Below, piece after piece: positions 12,201-26,849 of a stretch of 64,000 bases of DNA (positions are counted from its first letter, which is position 1; each line of letters opens with the position of its first letter). The notes beneath the pieces are model-generated. The model had not been told where the DNA came from. It worked only from the letters and a program-made list of their open reading frames with translations, and made no database searches. The stretch comes from Trogon surrucura (taxonomy: Eukaryota; Chordata; Aves; Trogoniformes; Trogonidae): assembly GCA_020746105.1 (NCBI GenBank), contig CM036642.1:1519501-1583500 (forward strand). The letters run 5' to 3'. Made by a program: the position numbers and the translations under genes.

Positions 12201-14933
12201 CACGTGAACTGCAGCCTGGGGGACTCCAGAACACGCTGCTCAGCACCGGCCCTGCTCTGACAAATAAATTAGGCTTCCCACCTTTACATAATGAAAGGCA
12301 GAAAGATAAAAAAGCTTTTCCAGATTTTAAGGAGTATGTTTCCTGTTCTATCCGGACTGCAACTCCTCCCATACCAGTGTAATATCCACAGAATGTGCTA
12401 ATATTCTCATTTTTCACCTTCTCCTTGGCTGAAAAACGGGTACTTGACCACGTTACTGGGCTCTGCAGAGCCGTGTCCATCCACAGGCTTTTCTGCTGCT
12501 GTAGGGAGAGGTCAGCCCTGGGGCAAAACCAAACTCCGAATCCATAGAGGAGATGCTGCAGTCACAAACCCAACCACCGCCACCGGCGTTAGGGCGAAGC
12601 TTTTGGAAGGGCAGCAGCTGGGTCGGCCCCGGGAGAGCTGAGCCTCCCCAGCTCTCAGCCCTTCAACCTCGTGTTCGTTGCCCTGAACCTCACCTGGGAA
12701 TTAATGGTTTGTGGCAATTGGGGAAACCAACCCTTCAGTGAAAACACGCGGGAAGTTGGCAGCGGGGCTTTACGCACCAGAACCTCTGAGCAGAACACTT
12801 AAAGCCCCCGTTCTTCTGGGCTTTGTGACTCGCAAACACGAGCAGAGCTCCCGATTCGTGCTTCAAACTGCGTTCCGTGCTCGGTTTTCCTTCGCTTCTC
12901 TTCCTGCTTTTATTCGGCAGCGAGGTGGCTTGAACCCAGGAAGGCTAATGAATGCCTGACACAGCAGGCAGTAAATCTACAGCCTAGCAGCTCATCCTAG
13001 CTTTATTGCTTTATTTTTTTTTAAATTGCTGATAATTACAATAATGCACACGGGCAGGGATCCAAGACAGGAAGAATTATTGTCTGCAGGCAGATCTGGT
13101 GTGAGCTGATAATACCAGCCTGTGTTTGCTTTTGAATTTAAATGGCAGAAATCTCAGTAAAGCAGTCTTTGGCTTACTTTAACTTGCTGGAAGAGGTGGA
13201 GCCCTCATCTGCTCGTCCTTTATTGACTTTTCGCAGCAGAGGATTCTGCACCAGCAGAAAACTGGAAGCCCAGGCAGGAGCTGCAGTGCTAGCTCGGGTG
13301 CAGTTTATATTTAGATCGCCGCTGTCGCTGGCTAACACGCAGCCTCCACCGCTCGGAAACCCAGCGACAATCATCTAAGTACTTCCATACGAAACCACTG
13401 CTGAGGCCTGAAGCTCTTCTTTCTGCTTTTGCACAATAAAAAAAATGGGAGATTTCCAAGTACCCGTGACTCACGGGCAAGCCTTTTTGCCCTTGGAATT
13501 TGTACTAATGAGGTAGCAGATTATTTCCCCCTCCCTCCTCCGCCGGTTTATCATGCTCCATAAACCAAGCCTACATGAGTCATTGGGCAGATAATCTGCC
13601 TGTCAGACATCTGCACTGGGGAAACCGCCGCGGTCAGGTGGGGAAAGCGATGCGGGCGCGCGGCAAGGCTCGGGGAGCAGCAGCAAATTCGGCAAGAGCC
13701 CCGATTCGGCGCGGTCTTGGCTTCCCCGAGGCGTCGGCGTAACGCCGTTCCACGGAATGACTCCCTGAGAGAACAGCATCCTTGTTAAAATAAATATTGA
13801 AAACACAGCGACGGCGCTATTTAAAGTGCCTTTTCAAAAAAAAATTCCAAGTCGCGCTACAGCTACGTTAGAACTATTTATCACTAAGCAAAAGGCACAA
13901 AGTCAAGCGACTCGCTTAAGGTCAGGCGGGTTTAATCCTCAAGCCCTCGTTGCTCCAATCTGCGGAATCGTTTTGCCTCGTGTGGCGAGATTAATCACTG
14001 CTTTCCCACACGAATTATTTGGGCATCCCAACCACAGAGACTCGAGCTGGCTTGTTAGTGAAAACGGGAGTAAAAGTTCACATTTTCGTGTACGACCAAG
14101 AAGAAAAGAGCAAAAGAAAAAGGCAATTTTGCCTTCCTGGACAAAACACAACATCGGAGCAGCTCAAGACACTCACGTTAGGGAAAATAATCAGGACACC
14201 AAGATTCCATAATACACAGGAAAAGACATTTATAAAATCTGCCATCACCTCAAAACAATTTGTTCGAAGCCAAAATAACTTTTGGCTTAAAACTCGTCAC
14301 AACTCCCGCGCACCCCGGCGGACAGGCAAAAAACCCAAACCTGATTCCAAGGGATTCAGCATTCCAGGGCGGGGAACAAACCAAAATCCAAGCAAAAAAA
14401 AAACCCTTCCCACCTCAAACTGCATGAATATTTGTGGGAGCTTCATGAAAAAATAAAAAAATCAACCCTGCAGTAGAGAGACCGCGGCAGGAACCTGCGG
14501 TTCTTCGGTCTAACCACGCATCTGACCGCTCGAGCTGCACAGGCTGGATTTTTATCTAACGGACAACGGTCCAAAAAGCAAACAGGAAACCAAAGGGTGT
14601 GCACTAACAGAGAGTTTGAAGTGGTGAGGAAAAATACCTGGGGGGAAAAAGAAAAAAAAAAAACAGAGATAAAGGCAAGATAAGGAGCAGGAATGCAGTT
14701 TGGGTTTGGTTTCGCCCATTTGGGAGCTCAAGAATTCCTTCTCTTAGAGGTATCCTTTAGTCTGGGCTATTTCTGCGCCCCGACTGCCGCGTTTTGGAAC
14801 ATAAAATACTCATTTGGTATCCGAAAGACCTGCGTAAAGACTACAGACAAGCTTCTCTGGAGCATACAGGATAGTGCTGAAGCTTGGCGGGTTGTGCTGA
14901 TCACTTCTCAACCTCAAATTCACAATCTTTTGT

Positions 14934-14954
14934 AAAAAAAAAAAAAAAAAAAAA
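14934..14954. repeat. A21 run
   Basis: Uninterrupted 21-A tract in APLP2 intron 1, with no recognisable retroelement attached. Confidence 0.95.
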
Positions 14955-17900
14955 TCAAGTAAAACCAAACAAATGAATTGGTAACTCTGCCCTCCAAACA
15001 GCCCAGGTGAAACTTCAACTCTGGAAGGGGAAAGCCTGAGGTTTTGAAGTCCTGGCTTTCCACATCATGGTAAGGAACGTCTCTGGAAAACAGGAAACGC
15101 ACGGCTGAAAAACAAGGCTGGTTTTATCTTCATTGCTCCTCTCGGAGCTTGGCCAAGTGGATGCTGAACCAGACCAAAATTACCACGTTACCCGAAAAAT
15201 TACAGAGCAGCTTTGCTGTTCGCAGCGTCCAAACTGTTTATACTCAAAACTTCTGAAGTTCTGGCAGAAGCACGGGTTACTTTATATAAATTACAGGTCT
15301 GTGAAAATAAATAGTCGGCACTTAGGAGGTATTACCAAAAACTTTAGCTCTTATTAAATATATTTAGGAAATCAGGCAGATGAGGCTCTCAAATCAAAAA
15401 CATCTCCCCACGCACCTTCCCACACGCCTCCCCCTGTTATTTATTCTGAGAACTGCTCGCGGCTTGTTATCGAGCATCTTTCTGGCAGCACCTGCCGGCA
15501 GCGCTCGCACGCAAAACCAAAACCCCTTCGGAAGCTTCAGTGCCTGGGGGGGCAGCAATCAGCCCTTAAGGAAAAAAGATGTTTGCTGAAAGCTGGAGGC
15601 GAGCGACCGAGCGAGAGAAAAATGCCAAGTACCCCCTCCTCGAGTAGCAAAGAGGCTGGAGAGCGAGAAGGTGGCTCCGAGCAACACTTCTGACTTCCAC
15701 GAGTCAGCCGGCGAAAGCCTCGCTTGTTGATTTTTAAGCTCCTCACCCTCTCCGAAGGATCCCGGGACCCCCAGCAGAATTCAGGCTCAAACCTCAGCAA
15801 CTCCTTCCTTCTTTGAAAGCAGAGGGGAGAAGGTCAACTCCTGCCCACCCCGCCCAGGGCTCAAACACCCAGACCGAGCGGTCGGGACGCAAGAGGTCAA
15901 ACGCCAAAAAGCCTTCGGGAGCCCCCCGCAAGTTGTGTCAGCAGCAGCGAGGGACGAAAGGCCCCCCCAATGGCTTAATGGATTTAAGGGGTTTTTTTTT
16001 TACTCTTTCAAAGCAATCCTGACTAATTCAGTGGCATTTTATTTCCGAAACATGACACATCAGCTGGGGTTTAACAGTCGCAGCGTCCTGTCATCGCTAG
16101 GCCAGCGTACGGGACTCTGATGGACGCGTTAAACAGCTCCTCTAAGGGAAGCAACAGATCTCTACTTAGAACAACTGCTTAATGCTATTAGAAAATTAAC
16201 TGGTAATTTATAGCACAGACTCAGGCTGCCTAGGTTGAGATCCCCCTTTAGTGATTTTTGCCAATCCAGAAAGTAAAAACTAGCTTGACCGAAGCCAGCC
16301 CAGAACCTCAAATATCTCAGGGGTCTCACCGAATTAACATTTACCCGGCTTTGCGCGTCGTGCAAACACACCCGACTTTCACACGCCGAGTTTTCCAGCT
16401 CTCCAGTCTATCCAGCTGCATCCAGTTGTGAAGCACTGCACGGAAATAAAATGGGAGCCCTGCTTTTTCTCTCTGCTAAAATGAGATTTCAGGTCGTTAG
16501 CGATTCCTCCTGGGTTTCAGAGGCAAGAATGAACTCTGCGTCCATCAATACCCATTTCCTTCATGTCTCCTTGAGCGTTTTTCTTGACTTTTTCAAGGTA
16601 AGGGAGAGTCTGTCTACTTGGTTGAACCACAATTGAGCATCAGATTGGTGGAAGAAGTTACAAACCGCAGCTGCCTCCACCCGACGGTCACTTCTTCGAT
16701 GAGTTTGAAGAAACGCGACGCTTCGGAAGCACAAAATCACCACGAGCTGAAAGCTTTATTACAAACGTTGAAGCAAAAACTGCCTGTTCTTCTCTTCGAA
16801 AAAGCAGAATAGTTCCAGACCATCTAGTTACGCCTTAAAAAGACAGTATATACTGGGAAACTTGTGTCACCTCAACAGGAATTCCTCTTCGAGGAAGAGG
16901 TACCGCTGATTTTATTCTTTTCAAACCCTCGTCCAGGCTGTCCATCTTAGCAGCAAAACTTCTATTAATTTCTTTTCTTGGCCTGAAAGGTTAGCATTCT
17001 CCAGCTGGAGGAACAGGAAAGAAAACCTTCCCAATGCGTTATTTTGAAAACAAGGATTCCAAATCGTTCTGGTTTCTCCTGTACGGAAAAGGCTGTCACG
17101 CAGAAGAGGGGGACTAAGGACTTGTTCTTGGAGAAGCTTTTTTGCCTGCTCGGATGCTTTTGTCTGATGCGACGCAGGCTTAAGTGAGAAAGAAAGAATC
17201 AGCCCCCACGAGCAAATTTTCCTTTCCTTGACCCTACAGAGCAGACAGGGCCAGCAACGGAAAGGCCGAGTTCCCGCGCAGCTCCCACCAGCGGGGCAGA
17301 TCGATCCGCGCATCGACGCGCTGGGGCCGCTCACCATTTTCCTAGCCATGGGCTGAGTCGTTTCAACAGAGCTTTCTCAAAGTCAAAGCATGGAAACGTC
17401 GCCCCAAGTTCAAACGCTGGGGAGCTGTGGTCTTGTTTTTCACTCGTTGACTTCACACATGGCCCTCTAAAAGGCGTGTTGGTTTTTTTTCCTTGGTTTT
17501 TTTTTTTGTTAATTCAGAATCAGGGTTGTGCACGTATCTTCCCTCGCCAGAATCTGGCAAATCACTTGTGGGTTAAGCCCTCTGGAATCCACGCGGATGT
17601 CTCGCGTCGTACCACATCAGCACCCAAGAAAAGCCAGGCTGAAATTCTAGCATGATGCTGCGATAGCACGAGACGGCCAGAAATACATCACCACTCTCAT
17701 ATCCTTCTGTTGGACATCTTAAAAGAAATAATAATAAAAAAATCTCTAGGAGCCCAAACAAGCTCCTTAACAGACTACGCCTTAATTATCTTCGAGGCTG
17801 CCTCTCCCTGTACAATCCCCAGCTCGCCCGGCCAGCGCTTGATGAATTTGTGTTAGGAGGCCGGGAAGAGTTAGAAGCCTCCAAGAATATCACGCTGAGA

Positions 17901-20900
17901 ATTTGTGGATCGGATTGTAACACCGGTCTGCGGAAGAAAACAGGTTAGGGAACCGGCACGAAACGAATTCCTGTGCATGGAGGCTCTGTGGGAATTCTAA
18001 AGCCTGGACAGCAAACAGACTAAACATCCAGTCGCACGGTTCTGTTAGAGATTGTCTCTATTCTTGAGGTTACACCAATCCACACAAGGGATGTGAAGAT
18101 TAGTCCACAAAAGTGAGAATAATAAGAAGAGTCCTTTGTTTCAGGGCCACTGTTTGCTCCCAGAGTTAATTCTCACTACTACAGGGAGTACCCTAACGAA
18201 TACCCTTAAGAAGACGATTTGAAGTTTCACTCGTGAACCAAGGTGGGGCTGTATCCTTTCATACATAGGACAGAGCAAAAAGCAAGAATCAGAGTCTGCA
18301 GACAACAGGCCGAGCGTCTCCATACGCCAACCCAACCCTAGTTTCACCTCTCTGCAAGACGAGTCTTCGAAATTTGGCTCCAGCCAAAGGTGCTCACGTT
18401 CCACCGCGTTCCAACAGCTTGTACCGCTCCGGCACGCATCTCTATTTCGTGTTTTACACGACACCTGGTGCGTTTTGCAGCTTAACGGCTATTTTAATCC
18501 TCTCCGTCGCTGAAGAACGTCATCCGAGGCGCGACGCAGATATTCCGAAGCGCAGAAGGCGTTTCAAGGCAAATATTACAAAACAGACAGCTCTCGCTTG
18601 ACTTGCGGTATTTAAAGCCAGCTGCTGTGAACAGTAAAAATCTACCAGCCCCCTGCTTCGGGCACGAGAAGCTGCTTACAGAAGGGGGCAGGAGCATCCT
18701 CTTACAAAAAAATAACTAATAAAGGAATAACTACGAAAGTGGCAACGCATCTCAAAGTCACCACCAGGGGAACGGCTGCTGAAAGTTGAGCTACAAGCAG
18801 CTGTTCACATCAATGCCATCTTAGTTAACTTTGCTGCCAGCTGTGCCTAAACGTGTGGTACGGCCTCAGCTCTACGGTGCAAACAAATTTAATAATCACA
18901 GACTACTAAAAAACAACAAAACGGAACAGTGTGAGTAAAGGCATCGGCCACTTGCGTATCGGGGAGTAAGGATTTACCTTCTTGCAAAAATCTTTAATAA
19001 CAAGAAACACGAGAGTTAAATGGAAACGCAGGACAGCAAGGAGGACGAAGCGAAGCCACCTCTGCTTTCCCTCGATCCTACGCTACAGATGAAGCTTCCA
19101 GCCTGAAGTTTCGTGGCCATCTCCATCATATTCCTCTCCGGAGCAACCAGTTCATCCGTTCGCATACACAAGACTAGCAAGGATGACACTGGCCATTTCG
19201 GACCAGTAACGCCCTCGAAATAGCCCAGCATCTCTTACCAAAGGACTACAATGCTGCGTTCTAGTCAGCGCCCTGCAGTGAAAGAGGGAATTAAAACGCT
19301 AGAGATGCCCCGTGGAAAACCTCCCATAGGGTTCCACTCTGAAAACTACTCCTCTCACCACACCAACTCCCCTGTGAAGCGACTCGCAAACGCTCGCTCA
19401 ATAGAGCCGAGCGCAACGAATCCATCCAAACCCTAGAATTTCAGCCTCGACTTTAAAATGCCTTTTGTCCGTAGGGAGGATTTGGCATTTAGGCAAATTT
19501 GAGAGGTTTCCTGCCATCTTAACAGCCCTGCTGCTACCCGAGGAATCCAGTTCTTCTTGTTAAGTCTTCCCTGGAGGCGTGTTGCTGAGCGAAGGACCTG
19601 GCGGACAGGGAGAGAAGGCAAAAGGACTTCGAGGCGATCAGCTGCTTGATGCTTATTTCTTTGTCTCTCAACTTGAGGAGCGAAGACACTCCGAAGTCAG
19701 ATGTAAGCACCTGGAATGAAGGATTAGCTTGTCTACACAGAAACCACAATATAATAGATCCAAACCTAGGCAAACTCAAACGTATCTTGCACGACGTACC
19801 GACAAAAGCAGAAGCACACAGGCAGAAGTGAGGGACCTCAGCAGATCACCAGCAGCTGCTCAGACGGTCGAGCCGGCGGCGGACACCGCAGGGATCCGGC
19901 GGTGCAAAATCTTGCGTCGCATCGCGCCTGCGCTCTGGCAGGACATTCATCTCCTGCCTCTGTCGCTGCTAAACTGCTTCCGAGAAAGCGGCTGCTGCCC
20001 TAAACACAATATCCACGCACCGACCGGCTTCGCTGCAGAGCAAGGATTGATGTGATTTGAACAAGAAGAGCATTTATCCGAAGTGACGGGGGCAGGACAC
20101 TTGTTTTCCTCTGGTTTTAAAGCTTCCAGTGTGTCTGTTCTGTGGTGACACGATGCTCTGTCCCGGGCCCAAGCTTCACACGTCCAAGGGAATACTCTGA
20201 CTCCACACTGTGACCCTGTCGAGAACTCGTTTGACTTTTTCTGGGGTCTGGCTCTCACCCAGGTTAGACCACAGCATCGTGTCCGAAGGCTTTTAACACA
20301 CCGGTATGTCACAAGCGCAAAATCCAAACTTCTTAGGCTGGCTACCAAGGAGAAAACAAACCCAAAACCTTCTCCGCTGCTGCCAAGACCACGAGGCTCT
20401 ACCTAAAGACTCTGGAAAGGAACGGGTTATTTGAAACTCTGCAACTCAAACCAGCCTGGAGGCGTCCAACTCGATTCCGACCACCCAAACGGGAGCTGTG
20501 AGCATCCTCCTCCGCTCCAGAGCAACAACTGGTTTCCACACCAAGGCGCACCCTCACCGATTTCTCAGTTTCCCTTTTCTCCTGACATTCAAGCACAAGC
20601 CTGAGCTCTGCCACACCCTGCCCTTCAGAATTAATCTTTGTCCGCAGCTGTCACAGAGACCAACGTGCTCAGCTCGGCTCCCGACACGCTTCCATTCTTG
20701 AGGGTTTCCAAACGCGTACGTGATCTCGCAGCGGAAAACGGAGCGGACATCAAACTCGATTTCTTCGGCGAGAGCAGCTTTGATAAATTATGCAGGGAAA
20801 GACTCGCGTCCGAACGCCGATATCGCTCGCCGGGAACTCAACCCACAGGTTCCAAATCAACATTTTGCGTTTAATCTTTGGAGAGGAATGCTTAGCAGAT

Positions 20901-23900
20901 TAAAGCAAAGCTGCCCCCCTCTATTTCAGGCCACAATTATTGTACGACTACCGGCTCTACTAATTCACGCAGATTCTTTCTGGGCTGTTTTCAGCAAGTT
21001 TCTAGTCCCAGTACGAACGGGAAGAGATTAAAAAAAACCACCCTTAAAAAACCCCGCGCTGCTCAACTTCGACTTGGCAAAGCGTCAGGCCGAGTCCAAA
21101 ACCATACAGAGAATTTGGTGATTAAAAGCTTTATGCCGGAGGTTACCACGAGTCTAAGCAGGCACCGGCTCCTGATGCAAACACGCAACCCAAATCCGCT
21201 CGAAATCTAACGCGAGGGCATCGCGCTCGTTGTAACAGATGGCACCGGTGAGATTTTTTTTCCGTCGCTGTCGCTTCGCGCCGCCCGATGACATCACAGC
21301 CCGCGGGATTCGAGCCAAAAAAAATCCAGAAGAAAAGGGACAAAGCTTTTTGGCAGGGAGCTGGAGCTAAAAATAACGTTAAGAGCCTTTAAAGAAAAGC
21401 CCAAAGATTAAAAATGCAAATGTCTGGCTTTTGATTTAAGCATCTCGGTACTGAGGTTCGCGTAGGGAAAACTCCTGGAAAACACCAACCCGCTGTTTCA
21501 TCTTTGCAGCGACACCATCAGAAGATGATTTTTGAGGTCTCCTCACTGACTGTTTTAGTGCTTTGAGGTGGCAGATTAAAGAACCCAAGCGTGAGAAAAT
21601 GCAAGTCCCTGTTGGAGACTCGACAGAATAATAAAACTCCCCCACAAGAATCAAAAAAAACCCACAACACTGACCACAGAACATGGGAAAACACAACCTA
21701 AGCAGCAAAGGGAGGGAAAAAAGAGCCAAACGAGTCAGGGAACCTTCATGGTTAAGCACCACTTTGATTTAAAGGTGAAGCTGTCAGTCAGAAGATGGGA
21801 ATTAAGCTACTCTTAAAAGGAAACTTCGCTAAGCATCAACCTACTGTCAGGAGGAACCACGGCCCCTCCACGCTGGCTCTCTGTCCTTGACCTCGCTCAA
21901 AACACACTTTTGGTTGCTGCAATTTCGTTGGAGAGAGGCTTACTGCCTGAAATCCCTTCAATGCATCCCTGTCGCCGAGCCAAAGCCCGGGATGCGAGCG
22001 CTGGAGCGCAGTCGGGATCCAGGCTGCACCTCTGCAGGACACCACGGGTTAGTCGCGTCATCGAGGTGAACCGTAGCACGAGGGATGACTCCGTGCCTTA
22101 CCTTTTGGGGATTATTTTTTCTTTCCCCGGCTGCATCTCAGTTACTCTGGCGGTTTTGAAGCCCTCGGTGTTGGGGGGCGTGAAAAACTTGAACTCCAAG
22201 TCATCGTTTCATAATGATTTTCAGTTAGCCTCAAAACAGGGAAAAGCCATCCGAGGCAAACGCTTATTGATTTCGTCTCCCCTGTGAACTCCTCTGAAGC
22301 TCATGCAACGCATGGGAAAAAAAACTATCCAACAATTTGAGAGCCCACATCATCACTTGGAGGGCTGGTCTTGCCCCAGCAACCTGCCCATCTGTGCAGG
22401 AAAGCCCAGCGGGAGAAGTAACTGGTGAAACTTTCAAGGCTTCACAAGAGGAATCCCCCAGCAAGGCACCCACAAAGAAGATTAAAGTAAACTCTGCAGC
22501 CAGACGCCATTCAGCAGGCCCGAGGGCGAAGAGCTGCCTCCAAACCATTGCTAAAGGATGTTACCGCCTGGCACAACATCTCCAGATAAAAACTCCACCC
22601 CAAAAACTCAAGTGAAGCCACTCTCCTCGCAGTCAGCGGGCCAACGTCGCGGCAGCAGCGGCAATCCTCCCAGCCAGAAAAACAGTATAACGAGATTTGG
22701 GACGTATGTGGGTTGAGCTCTCCAAAACAACGAACGCGTTCTTCTCCCCGCTGGCTACAGATAAAACACCCACTGTAACGCTGGGAAACGCCGCGCCGGT
22801 AAGCGGCTTAGTCGCACGCATTCCTGATCAGGCGGACACCTGATTACATAAAGCCAAGTAGGCTACGTCTTGCTGCCCCAAAGATTAGTTTAACTCCGTC
22901 TGCAGAACATGAGTAGTTGGGTCATTTGCCACCAGTTACCTCCTGGCCTACTGTACCAAGGAGGAGCCATCAGTTCTCCTGAATCTGAGGGAAGGAATAA
23001 GCAGAGTATTGCCCGCTTGTGGAGGAAAAAAGGGGCAATTGCACAACCTCAAGTCCAGTTCCGAATTAGAAGCGTCACCTGAATGGTTTCCAGGCCATTG
23101 CAAGTATTGGAATTGCTCCAATTAAGCGCCAGCGCCATCTCAAATTAACACCACGTTTCGGAGACGCTGAACTAAAAACTGACGGCGTCGAGTTCTACCG
23201 CACGTGAAGCGGCCCGAGCGCGGGCTCTGAAGGATTACACCCGTTTAGAAACCACGAGCGGTTACCGAGATGAGTCTGAAACGCCGAAGCGTAGGAACAG
23301 AGGTATTTGCTGTCCTAACAAGAAGGTGGCTGGGGATAGCGCATTTCTCTTCTCTTCTCAACTGAAGAACAAAGTTGTGGTTTAAATGCACTTGTGGAAG
23401 CAGATGCTGCAGCCCAAACACCTTCTGTTTACAAAGCTTGAGGCCACGCACCTCCAAAAGACGCGTACAGAGGGGAAAACGCCAAGGGGGAAATTCTACA
23501 AGCAACACCTTGTTGGTATCTAGAACACTTAATTAATCCTTCCTTAAAATCTCAGGTGCTGCAGGAGGAGCAGCAGGTAATGATGACAAAGCTCCCACCC
23601 AGCTACAGACATAAGTCTCAAATAATTCTCAACAAATACACAAACAAAATCTCATTTAATCCCTGGTGGGGGTATCGCCGCCCAAACAACATCTAAGAGA
23701 GGTCATAAATATTTCACTCGTTAAACAAGGAGAGCGGAAAGCCTTCTCCCAAAGAGCTCACCGTCACGTGGCGCTCGACAACGCGGCCGGAATTCCAGAG
23801 CCTCTCCGCGGGCTCGGACGTTCATCTCATTTGCTTTCTTCCCTTTTAAGCCATCCCCACTTCGGAAAAGCTTTTGCCGAGGCGTCGCGCAAAACCGCTC

Positions 23901-24295
23901 GGACAGGAAAGCGTTATTTCCTAATGCTCACCGGGAAGAGGAGCTTTAGGAGCCGAAAGCAAAGCGAAGGCCGCGCGCTCTAAGCTGGAATTTTACCGAG
24001 CCTTTTCTACGTTTCGAAGCCAAAGTGGAAATTTCCCCTAGGTGGAGTCCTTTGTTCGATGCAGCAGGCAATCACAAGTCCCTACGGTCTGCAGAAATGG
24101 CACAGGACCGGTATTTTTGTCCGCGTGAATTTAATTGTGCGACCTCAGAATAACGACGGGAAACAGAATTCTGCTGTAAAAAGCCGCCGTCGGTTTCTCC
24201 GAGCCCCAAATGCTGGGAATCTGAAGCGGGCAGGTGATAGCTGTAAGCAGTCATGGTAGCTTTGGAGAAAAAGGCCACTAAAACCAAATGTAATT

Positions 24296-24316
24296 AAAAA
24301 AAAAAAAAAAAAAAAA
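24296..24316. repeat. A21 run
   Basis: Uninterrupted 21-A tract in APLP2 intron 1, with no recognisable retroelement attached. Confidence 0.95.
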
Positions 24317-26849
24317 GGATTGAGTCTGCATCGTCTCAGATTTGATTATACAAAAAGGTCAAGCGATGAAAAAGAAACCTTGCATCTTTAAAGGCCTTGA
24401 GGGCACAGCAGAAGTAGTTTATCATTGGAATATGGATCAGATTAGAATAGATTTATTTCCTTTTTCTACTTGGCATCAGTGTCCTATTTGAAGCTCGCAG
24501 GGACTCCACGAGCAAAACACCAGCAGCCACTGAACGCAGACACAACCCCAGGGCACCCGCGGACACCAAAACCATTAATTGCTGCGTGTCCACGATTTCT
24601 CTAAACTCTTCTGTTCAAACTCATGTGGAAAAAAAAGAGATTGTGGCAGTTTACCTGCCAGCAACACACGATGATCTCAGAGGGTGACTGATCCGAAAGG
24701 GAGGGTGACTCTCGCTGAGGACAAGCCCTCGGGAAGGCCTGACGCCAAGGTTCACAGAGCGATAATTTTTAACAAAATAAATAAATAACAGCCGGCCACT
24801 CCCCTTCCTCTGTACAGGAAAGAAAGAAAACCAAATTGCAGTCGGTAAGAAGCTTACCGGGTGTTCTAGGGACAGAGACTGGTAGCTAAGATAATCGAGC
24901 GAAAGAAAATCCACCTAATGGGACCGCGCCAATCCAACTAAACTCATAACCGCAGACACGGCGACGCGTTTTCCTTAACCCCAGTGCGCTCTCAAACGTC
25001 ATTTTCATATTAAAAATAAAAACCTGTCTCTCCTGCGCATCTTTCATCACGGTGCCCGAGAGCACCCAGCAACGATCCCAATGTAAAAAAAGCAAGACCA
25101 GCACCCGTTCTGATCCCTAAAGCTCTGCATGGAGAGGATCTGGCAGCAATAAAGACGCCAGAGCCGCAGTCCCCCACGGACAAGACAATGGCAGGGGACG
25201 CAGCGACAATTACGAATTAAAATGTCACAGCCGCCGCGTCGTGTCAGCAGATTAAGGTGGCCGCGGCGCCTCCCGAGGACGCAAATTCTGCAACGGCTGA
25301 AAGGATTGAAGAGTCGCGGCGGACGGCCGGGCGCTCCGACATAACCCCGCGCTAGCGCCGAGCCGCATCAGCGCGGGCAAAACCAACCCTACGACGGGCA
25401 CTGAAAAAAAAAAACACCTCACAAGGCAGGAAGGGTTTCATTTTAATCCTTCTCCAAGAGGTTGACACGGCCGCTCTCTGGGGCTGCCGGCCCCTCCTGG
25501 GGCGCTGAGCTGCGACGCTGCCGCTCGCTCCTCCGTGCCAAACCCTTCGCCAACCCCTGGATGTGTTTCATCAGGTGGGCGCGACGCTTTGAGATAAAAA
25601 AAAAAAAACAAAACACAACAGGGTGGTTGTTTTCCACCTTGGTTTTTTGTAGCAGGCGCCCGTGAGCAGCAGCTTCCAGAAGGGATGTGCCCAGCGGCCG
25701 GATTCGTCTCGGATGTGGCTGAGGAAGTGACCTACAGCTCAAGGAGTTTCCAAGCAGGTGCAGGAGATTAAAATTAAACCCAGTCAGGACAGCAACGCCA
25801 AGAAACCAGATCTCGACGCGCTCCGAGCAGCCCCGGCGAGCCTGAAGTCCTCTCTCCTGCAAGGTACCTCCACACCAGTTTTCCCCCCCGAGGCGATTAT
25901 CGCCACGCTCCGTAGAAATTTATCAGAAGGGCCGCTACGAAGCGGGTGGGATACTGCTCCTCCACAGCAGCTGAACGAGCAAAAGTCCCCGACCAGGCTA
26001 ATTTCGACACGTATAAAAAAAAAAACGTTAAAGAGAACCGTGCTCACTGCCAGCGAGCAATTACCGCCAGCTTAGGGCTTCAGATCTTTGCGCTGCGCCG
26101 AGGTAGATGTTCTGCTTAACCAAGCTTGTTAAATTTCACTGTAAACTGTCAAAACAAGCCACTCGCAAGTAGCCGTAAGCCCGTTCTTTTTCCCTCCCTC
26201 AATAACCCAGGACCTACGGAGACGGATGCAGCTGTTTTGCATTTGCAAACAACCCTTAAAACCATTATTAAAGCCCCTTTCCGAGCCACTGTTTGAAGCC
26301 CAACGCACACTTTGCTCTTTGTTTTGCCGTTTCGCTCTAAGAGACGGGTTAAAGAGCGAAGTTTTTAAACCGGGGAGATTTTTTTTTCTCCCCCTCTATC
26401 CATTTTATATAAAGTTTTTGGGTTTAGGGACAACGCCGGAATTTTCCCCCTTTGATTACTTTCATCTACAGAGACATAAATATCATATATACATAGAGTG
26501 AATGGAATATCTATTCCTAATACGCATATATGTGTGTAATATTTATTCATAATATACGAATGCAGAGAGATAAACTGCACAAACTATGCTATTCCCATTC
26601 TAAATGCACCCCCTTGGCTGGAGCATCCCTCCAAAGGCCAAGGGAACGAGTCGAACCCCAAGATTTATTTTAGGACCTGCCACAAGGACACCGACCGAAG
26701 GGAGTCGTTTCACCGAAGCCTTTTTCTCCACGAAATTGCCCTCCCCGACCCTCCTCTCTCGCCTTCTGGACCAATCCGAAGCCCACGGCTCTTGCCGCCG
26801 TGCCAAGAACGCAGAGGTCACTTCTTACGGGGGAAAAAAAAGGAAAAAA

